From the NCBI GenBank assembly GCA_035547755.1, contig DASZUG010000090.1:1-64000 (forward strand): a DNA stretch of 64,000 nucleotides, read 5' to 3'. Below the pieces are notes generated by a model, which searched no databases, was not told where the DNA came from, and was given only the letters and a program-made list of their open reading frames with translations. The position numbers and the translations under genes are program-made. Position 1 is the first letter of the stretch; each line of letters begins with the position of its first letter. The DNA is from Mesorhizobium_L sp035547755. Its GTDB lineage: Bacteria > Pseudomonadota > Alphaproteobacteria > Rhizobiales > Rhizobiaceae. Positions 25,431 through 34,536 of the stretch are shown piece by piece.

Positions 25431-26129
25431 TGGCGCGTGAGCCGGGCGGTCGCCATTTCGCCGCTGGCTCACGGCTGGTGCGGCTCGGTCTCGACGTAAT
25501 GCGCTGGAGTCCGACCGCCGACAAGCGCGCCATTGTGCGTCGTGTCGTCGACCAGATCGGCGAGACCTGCAACCTTACGGCGCTCGCCAATGAACGAGGT
25601 CTTCTATCTCGATCGCGTCGAGGCGCGATGGTCGTTGAGATTCCACCTCGAACCTGGATCGCGCGTTCCGCTCCACTGCACGGCGAGTGGAAAGCTCTTC
25701 CTCGCGAATATGGCGCCGGCAAAACGCGCTCGTGCGCTCGATTCGCTGGAACTCACCGCCTTCACCATCCACACAGTTACAGACAGGGCCGATCTCGAAG
25801 CCGATCTTTCAGAAATCGCGGCATGTGGCTATTCGCTCGACAGGGAAGAGTTCCTCATGGGGTTGAGTGCCGTCGCCGTCCCTATAAGTAGCGCCAAGGG
25901 AGAGGTCATCGCAGCCCTTGCCTGTCATACGCCATCGACGCGCCTTGGCCCGGATGTCATCGCGCGAGCAATCTACCGATCGTTCGCGCTGCTGCAAACC
26001 GGCTCTCCACCACCCTGCCCGAATGAACAGACACCAACCAGCACAGCGCCTTGCGGCCGATTGTCTGGTAAACTGCTCACTCCGCTACTGTATCCTAGCT
26101 GTGGAGTCTCAAGAGGTTGTCCTCGGTGA
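25415..26129 (+). pseudogene. Decayed IclR-family regulator (N-terminus lost, one frameshift)
   Basis: Frame one carries EPGGRHFAAGSRLVRLGLDV and RAIVRRVVDQIGETCNLTAL, the junction between HTH and effector domain of an IclR protein. Near 25590 the reading frame changes, and frame two continues with NEVFYLDRVEARWSLRFHL, SRVPLHCTASGKLFLANM, DRADLEADLSEIAACGYS and GLSAVAVPISSAKGEVIAAL, a normal IclR effector domain. The DNA-binding domain is missing and its place is taken by the transporter tail on the opposite strand. A working regulator is not expected. This scar separates two catabolic modules. Confidence 0.75.
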
Positions 26130-26254
26130 GGCCGAGACGGCTGATTGGCCCTGCATCATCGTTTCAGCGCATGCGGCGGGGAGGACAACGGCAGTAGAAA
26201 CGGCAATGACAACGTATGGGTAAATGGCGGCAACAGCGCCAGCAATGCCAGCAG

Positions 26255-27226
26255 TCATGGAGCGCTAGTGGGATCAGGCGCCGGTTCCCGTAACGTCACG
26301 GCATGCGCCCAGGCAGCTTCTGCATGTGTCGGATCGAAATCCGGCTTGACGCCGATCGCGACGACCTCCGATTTGTCCAATATTTCGCTCGCGGCCTCGA
26401 CCGTGATGACCGCACCGACCTTATGGATCAGGATCGATCTGCCGTCCTTCAGGCGGACACGGCCCTTCAGGCGGTAGATCTTGAGGCCTGGATCGTTCGC
26501 AAAGGCGATCAGTTCGCCCAGATGGACCTTCTCGGCGCCTGTCCAACTCCAACTCTCATAAGGCAATGCGTGAAAGCGGGAGAGGCCGGGCGTCGGCAGC
26601 CGCGCATGGCGCTCGCGCGCCTCGAGAAGATGCCAGGCTTCCCGGTCGCCCTTCTCGATCACCGCGATCGGTGCGGTGCCGCCGGCCTTGGCAAGGGTGA
26701 TGGAGAGTTCGTCGAGCGCCGATGCAACTGCGCCGGTCTTGGTCAGGAGGATTCGGTCGGCTGCCCGCACCTGGCGCAGCAGCGTATCGTTCAGACGAGG
26801 ATCGTTGACCACGTCGAGGAAATTCGCGGCATCGACGAGAACCGCCGTGCAGGCAGGCTCGAGGTCGGGTTCGGCGATGGCGATCTGGGCGACCTTGGCC
26901 GGATCCGCGACGCCGCTGGTCTCGATCAGGAGATGGTCGAACCGTTTCCTCATGCGCAGGATGCGATCGATGGCGTCGTAGAGATCGCCGCCGACCTGGC
27001 AGCACATGCAGCCGTTCGACAACGCCACGACGTCGCCGCTCCGGTTGAGGATCAGCGCCTCGTCGACCGCCACCTTGCCGAAATCGTTGACGAGCACGGC
27101 GATGCGCAGGCCGTGGTCGCCCGCCAGTATGGCATTGACCAGCGTCGTCTTGCCGGCGCCGAGATAGCCGCTGACGATCGTGACAGGCAGTGGCGGGCAG
27201 GTTTGCGGATCGGGTTCAGCCGTCAT
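26255..27226 (-). CDS. COG0523/CobW-family GTPase, probable metallochaperone for the adjacent amidohydrolase
   Basis: 323 residues. A G1 P-loop SGYLGAGKTTLV (19-30) is followed by the family's zinc-binding CxCC motif in NGCMCCQ (C73, C75, C76), then HLLIETSGVADPAKV (switch/Walker B) and ILLTKTGAV, a variant of the NKxD specificity loop. The C-terminal CobW_C domain includes LKIYRLKGRVRLKDG. These proteins deliver zinc or another metal to a target enzyme using GTP. The gene begins immediately after the stop of a metal-dependent amidohydrolase, so that enzyme is the likely client. The T-K-T in place of N-K-x-D is a small departure from the consensus. Confidence 0.9.
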   Translation of the reverse strand: MTAEPDPQTCPPLPVTIVSGYLGAGKTTLVNAILAGDHGLRIAVLVNDFGKVAVDEALILNRSGDVVALSNGCMCCQVGGDLYDAIDRILRMRKRFDHLLIETSGVADPAKVAQIAIAEPDLEPACTAVLVDAANFLDVVNDPRLNDTLLRQVRAADRILLTKTGAVASALDELSITLAKAGGTAPIAVIEKGDREAWHLLEARERHARLPTPGLSRFHALPYESWSWTGAEKVHLGELIAFANDPGLKIYRLKGRVRLKDGRSILIHKVGAVITVEAASEILDKSEVVAIGVKPDFDPTHAEAAWAHAVTLREPAPDPTSAP

Positions 27227-27227
27227 C

Positions 27228-28856
27228 TCAGACCGGGAAGTGCTGGCCGCCCACGATGGTTCCGAGAACGGGAATGTCCTTCAGTCCGACCGGCGGCACG
27301 GCAAGCGGATCCTGGCCCAGCACCGCGAAATCGGCCTTCTTGCCGGTCTCGATCGAACCGATCTCGGAATCGAGCTTGAGCGTGAAGGCCGCGCCGAGCG
27401 TGATCGCGTGGAGCGCGGCTGCAACGGAAATCCTCTGGTTCTCGCCGAGCACGCGGCCGGACGGCGTCAGTCGGTTCACCGCGCACCAGGCGACATGCAG
27501 CGGCCCGAGCGGCGTCACCGGTGAATCGGAATGGATGGCGAGCGGGACGCCGTACCGCAATGCCGAGCCGCAGGCATCGAGCCGCATCGCCCGATCGGGA
27601 CCCATCGTGCTTTCATAGTGCTGGTCGCCGAAATACCAGATGTGGTTGGCGAACAGGTTGACGCAGACGCCAAGCGCGGCCATGCGGCGGAACTGGGCGT
27701 CGTCGGCCATCTGACAATGCTGCAACGTGTGACGATGATCGAAGCGCGGATAGCGCGCCTGCGCCTCCTCCAGCGCGTCGAGGGCGGCTTCGGAGGCTTC
27801 GTCGCCGTTGACATGGATGTGCATCTGGACGCCTTCACGATGCAGGTGCAGGATCTGCTCCTCCAGACGGTCGGGCGGCGTGTTCCATATGCCGTTCGGA
27901 TGGCCTGTTACATAGCCCGGCCATTTGAGGCGTCCGGTATATCCCTGGATCGATCCATCGGCCATCAGCTTGACCGCGCCGAGCCTCAGCTTGTCGGTGG
28001 AGCGTTTCCTCAGTTCCGCCACGCGTCGGGCGATGCCCTCGGCCGGCTGGGTGATGCCGTTCAACGCCGGCACGATGCGCAGCTGGAAATCGTCGCGGCC
28101 GGTCAGCGCGGTCAGCGTCGCGATATCGTCCTCCGGCAGGTCGGTCAGCAGGTCGGTGCTTGTCGTCACGCCGACGCGCATGGCGGATTTGGCAAAGCCG
28201 CGCATGGCGAATTCGGTTCGCGCCAGGCCGCGAAAATCCACGCCGAGACGACGCATGAGCGGGAACATCGCCGCCATTTCCCGCAATTCCCCGTTCGGCT
28301 CGCCGTCTTCGAAGCGGGCAACGCCCTCGGCATTGCTGTTGCGGTCGTAGCCGACGACCGCAAGGGCGGCGGAATTGGCGGTCATCAGATGGAAGTTGGA
28401 ATGCATGACGACGACCGGCACCTCGCGCGACACCTCGTCGAGATGATGGCGGTTCAGCCGCTCGGTGGGCAGGAAGATCGGATCGAATCCCCATGCAATC
28501 AGCGGCTTGCCGGGCGGAAGCTCGGCGAGCGCCCGTTTCAGCCCCGCCATTACTCCGGCGATGTCGGCAAGGCCCTCCCACTTGCGCCCGTCCGGGTCGA
28601 TGCGGTCCTGATGGCCGCAATAGGCATAGGTCCACATGGCGCCCGTCATCATATGGGCGTGGCCCTCGACGAAACCGGGCATGAGGATGGCGTCGCGATA
28701 ACGGTCGTCGCGAGCGAAGTCCCCCCAGGGCACGGCGCAATCGGCGGCGCCGACGGCCAGGATACGCCCATCCCGAACCGCCACATGCGTGGCTTCCGGC
28801 GATGTCGGGTCCATCGTGATGATCTTCGATGCGCTGTAGACGACGATATCCGCCAT
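27228..28856 (-). CDS. YtcJ-like metal-dependent amidohydrolase (Amidohydro_3)
   Basis: 542 residues from ATG 28856, with GGAGGGG four bases upstream. Longer in-frame starts have no ribosome site. The metal site is shown by MPGFVEGHAH (H66, H68), a central strand IHVNGDEASEAALDAL, HTLQHCQMADDAQF, and late AIHSDSPVTPLGPL. The N-terminal beta domain (VVYSASKIITMD, AVRDGRILAVG) and the C-terminal IGSIETGKKADFAVLGQD are typical. YtcJ-like enzymes hydrolyse amides such as N-substituted formamides, but the individual substrate is unknown. It is coupled to the metallochaperone gene and divergent from a LysR regulator and a peptide-type importer. Confidence 0.92.
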   Translation of the reverse strand: MADIVVYSASKIITMDPTSPEATHVAVRDGRILAVGAADCAVPWGDFARDDRYRDAILMPGFVEGHAHMMTGAMWTYAYCGHQDRIDPDGRKWEGLADIAGVMAGLKRALAELPPGKPLIAWGFDPIFLPTERLNRHHLDEVSREVPVVVMHSNFHLMTANSAALAVVGYDRNSNAEGVARFEDGEPNGELREMAAMFPLMRRLGVDFRGLARTEFAMRGFAKSAMRVGVTTSTDLLTDLPEDDIATLTALTGRDDFQLRIVPALNGITQPAEGIARRVAELRKRSTDKLRLGAVKLMADGSIQGYTGRLKWPGYVTGHPNGIWNTPPDRLEEQILHLHREGVQMHIHVNGDEASEAALDALEEAQARYPRFDHRHTLQHCQMADDAQFRRMAALGVCVNLFANHIWYFGDQHYESTMGPDRAMRLDACGSALRYGVPLAIHSDSPVTPLGPLHVAWCAVNRLTPSGRVLGENQRISVAAALHAITLGAAFTLKLDSEIGSIETGKKADFAVLGQDPLAVPPVGLKDIPVLGTIVGGQHFPV

Positions 28857-28912
28857 GGATCCCCTCCGGATGTTGGCTGGTTGAGGGGAAGAGGAGTAAG
28901 CAACTTTCAATG

Positions 28913-28937
28913 GCCGAGAAAATAGTATTTTCTTGGC
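28913..28937. promoter_or_regulatory. LysR-type operator palindrome in the divergent promoter region
   Basis: A 25-bp inverted repeat: left arm gccgagaaaata, central g, right arm tattttcttggc, with 11 of 12 arm positions pairing. It lies 57 bp before the amidohydrolase start and 41 bp before the LysR start. The site has the T-N11-A core form bound by LysR-type regulators and is the likely control point of both transcripts. Confidence 0.65.
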
Positions 28938-28977
28938 TATAAACCTCATTTTGCCGATCTTTTGGGGAGGGCGTTCG

Positions 28978-29916
28978 ATGAATTTCACATTGAAGCAACT
29001 CCGTTATGTCGAGGCGGCTGGCCGCTGCGGCTCGATCACGAACGCGGCCGAGCTTCTCAGCATTTCCCAATCCTCGATCACCGCGGCGATAGACGCGCTG
29101 GAGCAGGCGCTCGGGTTCGACCTCTTCATCCGGATGCCGGCGAAAGGAATACAGGCGACGCCGTCGGGGCTGGATGCGCTCAGCCATATCCGTGGCTTCC
29201 TTGAGCAGACCAACCATCTCGACAGCGACCTTCGATCGATCGGCGGTCAGCCGGTTGGAGCATTACGCCTTGCCTGTTACGTGACGACGGCGCCGCATGT
29301 GCTGCCGCCCATGCTCAAGGGGTTTGCGCGCGATCATCCCGGCGTGCGCGTCGAGCTTGCCGAGGGCGACATGGTTTCCGTGGTCGAACTACTCCTCGAC
29401 GGCAGCGTCGACCTTGCCTGCACCTACAGCAACAGCCTGCCCGAGCAAGTGTCGTTCACCCCGCTTTTCTCCGCGCCGCCCTATGCAATCATCAGCGCCG
29501 AAGATAGTCTCGCGAAACAATCGTCCGTGGCGCTGGCGGAACTGGCGGAGCGGCCGATGATCGTCCTCGACCTTCCATTTGGCCGCGACTACTACACCAA
29601 CCTGTTCTTTTCCCGCGGGCTGCGACCGCGGATTGCCCACACAACTCGCTCGTCGGAGATCGTCCGCGCACTGGCGGCGGGCGGTTTCGGCTTCTCCGTT
29701 CTCAATATCCGGGCGAGGGAGGCGGCGCGCCCGGAATATGTCTGCCTACCGATCCGGGACCCGACGCCGGCGATTGAGTTCGGGATTGTCTCGATCGCCG
29801 GCATTCGCCATCCGCGTATCATCCGGGCATTCCTCGATCATTGCGCTGAGTTGAGCAGCGCCGGCACCTTCGACGAGTTGGTCGTGAAAAACCCTGTCAC
29901 TTCCCCGCAAAATTAG
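28978..29916 (+). CDS. LysR-family transcriptional regulator
   Basis: 312 residues from ATG 28978, with GGGGAGGG upstream. The N-terminal winged helix is clear: TLKQLRYVEAAGRCGSITNA, then LLSISQSSITAAIDALEQAL and FIRMPAKGIQATPSG. The substrate-binding domain (GALRLACYVTTAPHVLPPML, VVELLLDGSVDLACTYSN) follows. It is divergent from the amidohydrolase/chaperone pair and upstream of a Dpp-type importer, so it probably senses the imported substrate or its product and controls both sides through the palindrome between them. Confidence 0.93.
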   Translation: MNFTLKQLRYVEAAGRCGSITNAAELLSISQSSITAAIDALEQALGFDLFIRMPAKGIQATPSGLDALSHIRGFLEQTNHLDSDLRSIGGQPVGALRLACYVTTAPHVLPPMLKGFARDHPGVRVELAEGDMVSVVELLLDGSVDLACTYSNSLPEQVSFTPLFSAPPYAIISAEDSLAKQSSVALAELAERPMIVLDLPFGRDYYTNLFFSRGLRPRIAHTTRSSEIVRALAAGGFGFSVLNIRAREAARPEYVCLPIRDPTPAIEFGIVSIAGIRHPRIIRAFLDHCAELSSAGTFDELVVKNPVTSPQN

Positions 29917-30013
29917 AGGAAGTTCGCGCATAAATACCTTTTTCCCAAAGATTGTTCATCGACTAGCGTTGGCCGCAGGCCACAAGCAAAGATAAATAAA
30001 TCGGGGAACGGTC

Positions 30014-31612
30014 ATGAAGCTGACGAGACGGGAAATCCTTGGTTCCGCCGGTGCGCTGCTCATTGCGCCGGATATCGCCTTTCACGCGCATGCCGCCGAG
30101 CCGCAAAAAGGCGGCACGATGGTGATGGGGTCGACGCAGGTCCCCCGCCATCTCAATCCGGCGGTGCAGTCAGGCATCGCCACGGCCGTGCCGGGCACGC
30201 AGATTTTCGCCTCGCCTCTCAGGTACGACGCGGACTGGAAGCCGCACCCCTATCTGGCGGAAAGCTGGAAGATCGCCGATGACGGCCTCTCCTGTATGCT
30301 CAACCTCGTCAAGAACGCCAAATTCCACGACGGCAAGCCCGTCACATCGGCCGATGTGAAATTCTCCATCGAGACGATCAAGGCGCATCACCCGTTCAAG
30401 ACAATGTTCGAGCCGGTCACCTCCGTCGATACCCCGGATGAATACACGGCGATTATCCATCTGGCGCACCCGCATCCAGCCCTGCTGCTGTGCATGTCGG
30501 GGGCGCTCTGCCCCATCATCCCCAAGCACATCTTCGGCGATGGCCAGGACATCATGAACCATCCCGCCAACACGCATCCGATCGGCAGCGGGCCATTCAA
30601 GCTCCAGGAATTCAAGGCGGGCGAGCAGATCACCCTCGTCAAAAATCCCGATTTCTTCATCAAGGGCCGGCCCTATCTCGACAAGATCGTGATCCGCATC
30701 GTTCCCGACCTGAGCTCGGTGGTGCTCGCGACCGAAAACGGCCAGGTCGATTTCCTACCGTTTCTCGCGGAAAGCCAGTTCATCAAGCGGCTCGAGAAGG
30801 CGGAGGGCCTTGGAGTCACCGACAAGGGCTATGCCGCGGTCGGTCCGATCAACTGGCTGGCCTTCAACTGCGGCAAGCCGCCGCTCGACAACAAGGCCGT
30901 TCGCCAGGCGATCGGCTACGCGGTCGACCGCGACTTCATTACCAAGGCGCTGCTGCGCGGAACGGCCAGGGAGCAGCGCTCGCCGATCATCGAGTCGAGT
31001 CCCTTCTTCGACGCGAAAATCCCGCCCTACGATCTCGATCTCAATAAGGCGAATGCGATGCTCGACCAGGCCGGCCACAAGAAGGGCGCGGACGGCATGC
31101 GCTTCAAGCTGACGGTCGACTACATCCCCGGCGGCGGCGAGGAGCAGCAGGGCATCGCTCAATATCTCAAATCCCAGCTGAAGAAGATCGGTATCGACAT
31201 TGCCGTACGTGCGTCGCCCGATTTTCCGACCTGGGCCAAACGGATCTCGAACTACGATTTCGACCTGACGATGGACGAGGTCTACAATTGGGGCGATCCG
31301 GTAATCGGCGTGCACCGCACCTATCTGTCCTCCAACATCCGCAAGGGCGTCATCTGGTCGAACACGCAGCAATACCGCAACCCGAAGGTGGATGACCTGC
31401 TCAACAAGGCGGCCGTCGAGATGGATGCCGCCAAGCGCAAGGCATTCTACGACCAGTTCCAGATGATCGTCGGCGACGACCTGCCGATAAAATGGCTGAA
31501 TGCGCTGCCCTACCATACCGCCTATGACAAGCGGCTCGGCAATATTCCCGAGTCGATCTGGGGTTCGATGCAGTCGATGGACGAGGTCTATTGGAAGGAA
31601 AAGAGAAGCTGA
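30014..31612 (+). CDS. Periplasmic binding protein of Dpp/Opp-type importer (SBP_bac_5)
   Basis: 532 residues. The N-terminus MKLTRREILGSAGALL resembles a Tat-type signal (twin Arg followed by a hydrophobic stretch), with cleavage probable after AHA near residue 27. SBP_bac_5 signatures include YLAESWKIADDGLSCMLNL, NAKFHDGKPVTSADVKFSIE, GSGPFKLQEFKAGEQI and DNKAVRQAIGYAVDRDFI. It should bind a small peptide, opine or amide. It is the first gene of a five-gene operon with two permeases and two ATPases, likely feeding the amidohydrolase encoded across the LysR gene. A short hairpin (tggcc-gca-ggcca) lies in the leader at about 29969-29981. Confidence 0.93.
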   Translation: MKLTRREILGSAGALLIAPDIAFHAHAAEPQKGGTMVMGSTQVPRHLNPAVQSGIATAVPGTQIFASPLRYDADWKPHPYLAESWKIADDGLSCMLNLVKNAKFHDGKPVTSADVKFSIETIKAHHPFKTMFEPVTSVDTPDEYTAIIHLAHPHPALLLCMSGALCPIIPKHIFGDGQDIMNHPANTHPIGSGPFKLQEFKAGEQITLVKNPDFFIKGRPYLDKIVIRIVPDLSSVVLATENGQVDFLPFLAESQFIKRLEKAEGLGVTDKGYAAVGPINWLAFNCGKPPLDNKAVRQAIGYAVDRDFITKALLRGTAREQRSPIIESSPFFDAKIPPYDLDLNKANAMLDQAGHKKGADGMRFKLTVDYIPGGGEEQQGIAQYLKSQLKKIGIDIAVRASPDFPTWAKRISNYDFDLTMDEVYNWGDPVIGVHRTYLSSNIRKGVIWSNTQQYRNPKVDDLLNKAAVEMDAAKRKAFYDQFQMIVGDDLPIKWLNALPYHTAYDKRLGNIPESIWGSMQSMDEVYWKEKRS

Positions 31613-31671
31613 GGACGCCGCCTGCGCCGCCTTCCGGAGCGGGCGGGTCGTCAATGGAGCACTGACCGTAG

Positions 31672-32652
31672 ATGGGATCCACCGCCTATATCGCCAGACG
31701 GCTCCTCTACGGAGTGATCCTGCTCGTCGGGGTGCTCGTTCTCAACTTCTTCCTGATTCACGCGGCGCCGGGCGATCCGGCGCAAACGATCGCCGGCGCC
31801 ATGGGCGGCGCCACGGCGAAGATGCTGGCCGAGATCCGAACAAGCTATGGCCTGGACAAGCCTCTCCTTACCCAGCTCGCCATCTATCTCGAGCATGTCG
31901 CGCATGGCGATCTCGGCACGTCTTACTATTTCAACCAGCGGGTCATAGGGCTGATCGCCGCCCGCGTCGGACCGACCGTCCTGCTCGTCCTGGCCGCCCA
32001 GGTTTTCGCGATCACCGTCGGCGTGGCGATGGGGGTCTTCGCCGCGCGCAAGCCCTCCGGCCCGCTTTCGGCCTTCATCGCCGTGCTTTCCACCATCGGC
32101 TACGCTGCGCCGGTGTTCTGGACGGGCATCATGCTGATCATCCTGTTTGCGTCAATATGGCCGATCTTTCCCGTCGACGGCATGACCAGCGCCCGCTTCG
32201 CCGGCGGCTATTTCGCCTATATTGGCGACGTGCTCTATCATCTGGTGCTTCCCGCCTTCACCCTCGCCATCATTTTCCTGGCGCAATATTCACGGCTGTC
32301 GAGGGCATCGATGATCGACGTGCTCGGCGCGGATTATGTACGCACCGCGCGCGCCAAGGGCGTCAGCGAAACCAAGGTGGTTTTCAAGCACGCGCTGCGC
32401 AATGCGGTGCTTCCGATCATTACGGTCGCCGGCATCCAATTCGGCAATCTCATCTCGGGCGCGCTGCTGGTCGAATCGGTCTTCAACTGGCCGGGCATGG
32501 GCCGGCTCGCCTTCGATTCCGTGCTGAGGCGCGACTATCCGACGCTCCTCGGCATCCTGTTCTTCGCGGCGCTGATGGTGATCATCGCCAATTTGCTGAC
32601 GGATCTTTCCTACAGGTTCGCCGATCCGCGCATCCGGACGGGAGGCCGCTGA
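31672..32652 (+). CDS. Dpp/Opp-type ABC permease, DppB-like
   Basis: 326 residues with six expected membrane segments. Typical features are YIARRLLYGVILLVGVLVLN at the start, LIHAAPGDPAQTIAG, ILFASIWPIFPVDGM, and the EAA loop DYVRTARAKGVSETKVVFKH that contacts the ATPase. It pairs with the DppC-like permease two bases downstream. Confidence 0.93.
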   Translation: MGSTAYIARRLLYGVILLVGVLVLNFFLIHAAPGDPAQTIAGAMGGATAKMLAEIRTSYGLDKPLLTQLAIYLEHVAHGDLGTSYYFNQRVIGLIAARVGPTVLLVLAAQVFAITVGVAMGVFAARKPSGPLSAFIAVLSTIGYAAPVFWTGIMLIILFASIWPIFPVDGMTSARFAGGYFAYIGDVLYHLVLPAFTLAIIFLAQYSRLSRASMIDVLGADYVRTARAKGVSETKVVFKHALRNAVLPIITVAGIQFGNLISGALLVESVFNWPGMGRLAFDSVLRRDYPTLLGILFFAALMVIIANLLTDLSYRFADPRIRTGGR

Positions 32653-32654
32653 CC

Positions 32655-33542
32655 ATGAGCATGGCCGATGCCACGGCAAACAGCCATGCCGTCGAGGGCG
32701 CGCGCCCGCTCAGGGACGCCTTGATCGCCTATCGCCGCAATAAGCCGGCCCTGTTGGGGATGCTGCTGCTGAGCGCGATCATCGCCTTCGTCATCTACGG
32801 AACATTCTTCTTCAAGGGCGATCCCTACGAGATCGTCTGGGCGCCGCAGACGCCACCGGGAACGGACGCGGCGGTGCCGCTCGGCACCGACTATCTCGGC
32901 CGTGACATCATGCGCGGCCTTTTGAAGGGCGGCGGACCGACGCTCGCGGTCGGTGCAGCGGCGGCGATCATCACGCTCGTCATCGGCATCTCGCTCGGCG
33001 GGATCGCCGGCTTTTTTGGCGGCTGGATCGACGATCTGTTGATGCGTGTCACCGAGTTCTTCCAAGTCCTGCCCGCGCTTCTCTTCGCCATGGTCGTCAT
33101 CACGCTCTTCTCGCCGTCCACACTGACGACGGCGATCGCCATCGGCGTCGTTCTGTGGCCTCAGACCGCGCGGCTGACGCGGGCGGAGTTCCTGAAGATC
33201 CGGGAACTCGAATATGTCACCGCCGCCCGCTCCATCGGCGCGCGTAACGGGCGCATCATGTGGAAGGTGATCCTTCCCAACGCATTGCCGCCGCTCGTCG
33301 TCTCGGCGACGCTGACAGTCGGGGTGGCGATCCTGTTCCAGGCAGGCCTCTCCTTCCTTGGCCTCGACGATCCCAACACCATGTCCTGGGGGCTGATGAT
33401 CGGAACCAACCGGCAATATATCCTCGACGCGTGGTGGCCCGTCACCTTCCCGGGCATCGCGATCTTCCTGACCGTCTTCGCCGTCAGCCTTGTCGGCGAC
33501 GGGCTGAACGACGCTTTCAACCCGAAACTGCGCGGGCGCTGA
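32655..33542 (+). CDS. Dpp/Opp-type ABC permease, DppC-like
   Basis: 295 residues from ATG 32655; the frame is open far upstream but only as a shadow of the previous genes. Evidence includes RRNKPALLGMLLLSAIIAFV (TM1), LGTDYLGRDIMRGLLKGG, and the EAA loop EYVTAARSIGARNGRIMW, then GLSFLGLDDPNTMSWGLMI. It forms a heterodimer with the preceding permease. It is followed after one base by the first ATPase gene. Confidence 0.93.
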   Translation: MSMADATANSHAVEGARPLRDALIAYRRNKPALLGMLLLSAIIAFVIYGTFFFKGDPYEIVWAPQTPPGTDAAVPLGTDYLGRDIMRGLLKGGGPTLAVGAAAAIITLVIGISLGGIAGFFGGWIDDLLMRVTEFFQVLPALLFAMVVITLFSPSTLTTAIAIGVVLWPQTARLTRAEFLKIRELEYVTAARSIGARNGRIMWKVILPNALPPLVVSATLTVGVAILFQAGLSFLGLDDPNTMSWGLMIGTNRQYILDAWWPVTFPGIAIFLTVFAVSLVGDGLNDAFNPKLRGR

Positions 33543-33543
33543 C

Positions 33544-34536
33544 GTGACGGAGCCACTGCTTTCGATTCGTGACCTGAAGGTCGAATTCTCGACGCGCAAC
33601 GGCCGCGTCACCGCGCTCGACGGCATCGACCTCGACCTGATGCCGGGCGAGACGCTCGGCATCGTCGGCGAGTCCGGCTGCGGCAAGTCGATCACGGCTC
33701 TCGCGACCATGGGTCTCATCCCCGATCCGCCGGGGCGCATCGCCGGCGGCCGGATCCTTTTCGACGGCGAGGACATCACCCATGCCGACGCCAGGCGGTT
33801 GAGAAGCCTGCGCGGCGCGGACATCTCGATGATCTTCCAGGAGCCGATGACGTCACTCAACCCGGTCTTCACCGCTGGAGACCAGATCGCCGAGGCGATC
33901 ATGCTCCATCAGCAGTTGGGCAGGGCCGAGGCCAACCGCAAGGCGGTCGAACTGCTGCGTACCGTCGGCATTCCCGAGCCGGAGCGGCGCGCTCGTTCCT
34001 TTCCGCACGAACTATCCGGCGGCATGCGCCAGCGCGTCATGATCGCCATGGCGATCTCGTGCCGGCCGCGCGTCCTCATTGCCGACGAGCCGACGACGGC
34101 GCTCGACGTGACCGTGCAGGCGCAGATCTTCGACCTGATGCGCGACATCCAGAAAGAGTTCGGCGTCGCCATCATGCTGATCACCCATGACATGGGTGCG
34201 ATCGCCGAAATGGCCGATCGGGTGGCGGTGATGTATGCCGGCCGCATCGTCGAGAAGGGCAGCGCCGACGCGATCCTCGACAATCCGCTGCATCCCTATA
34301 CGCGCGGCCTGATCGACTGTATCCCCGTCCTCGGCAAGGCAGCGGGAGAGCAGGGCCGGATGCCGCCGCTTGCCGAAATTCCCGGCGTCGTGCCGCCGCT
34401 TCATCTGTTGGGGCAGGGCTGCGCCTTCGCGGATCGCTGCCCCCTCGCCTTCGATCGCTGCCGTATCGAAACTCCCATCCTGGACGGCCGTTCCCACGGG
34501 GTCGCCTGCTTCGCGACGGAAATGGAGGCTGTGTGA
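33544..34536 (+). CDS. Dpp/Opp-type ABC ATPase, DppD-like
   Basis: 330 residues from a GTG start. The Walker A is GIVGESGCGKSITALATMG, the signature is HELSGGMRQRVMIAMA, and Walker B is RVLIADEPTTALDVTVQAQI. The C-terminal oligopeptide-transporter extension contains a cysteine motif GQGCAFADRCPLAFDRC, typical of DppD/OppD, where an Fe-S cluster has been reported for some members. The 3' end overlaps the next ATPase by 4 bp. Confidence 0.94.
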   Translation: MTEPLLSIRDLKVEFSTRNGRVTALDGIDLDLMPGETLGIVGESGCGKSITALATMGLIPDPPGRIAGGRILFDGEDITHADARRLRSLRGADISMIFQEPMTSLNPVFTAGDQIAEAIMLHQQLGRAEANRKAVELLRTVGIPEPERRARSFPHELSGGMRQRVMIAMAISCRPRVLIADEPTTALDVTVQAQIFDLMRDIQKEFGVAIMLITHDMGAIAEMADRVAVMYAGRIVEKGSADAILDNPLHPYTRGLIDCIPVLGKAAGEQGRMPPLAEIPGVVPPLHLLGQGCAFADRCPLAFDRCRIETPILDGRSHGVACFATEMEAV

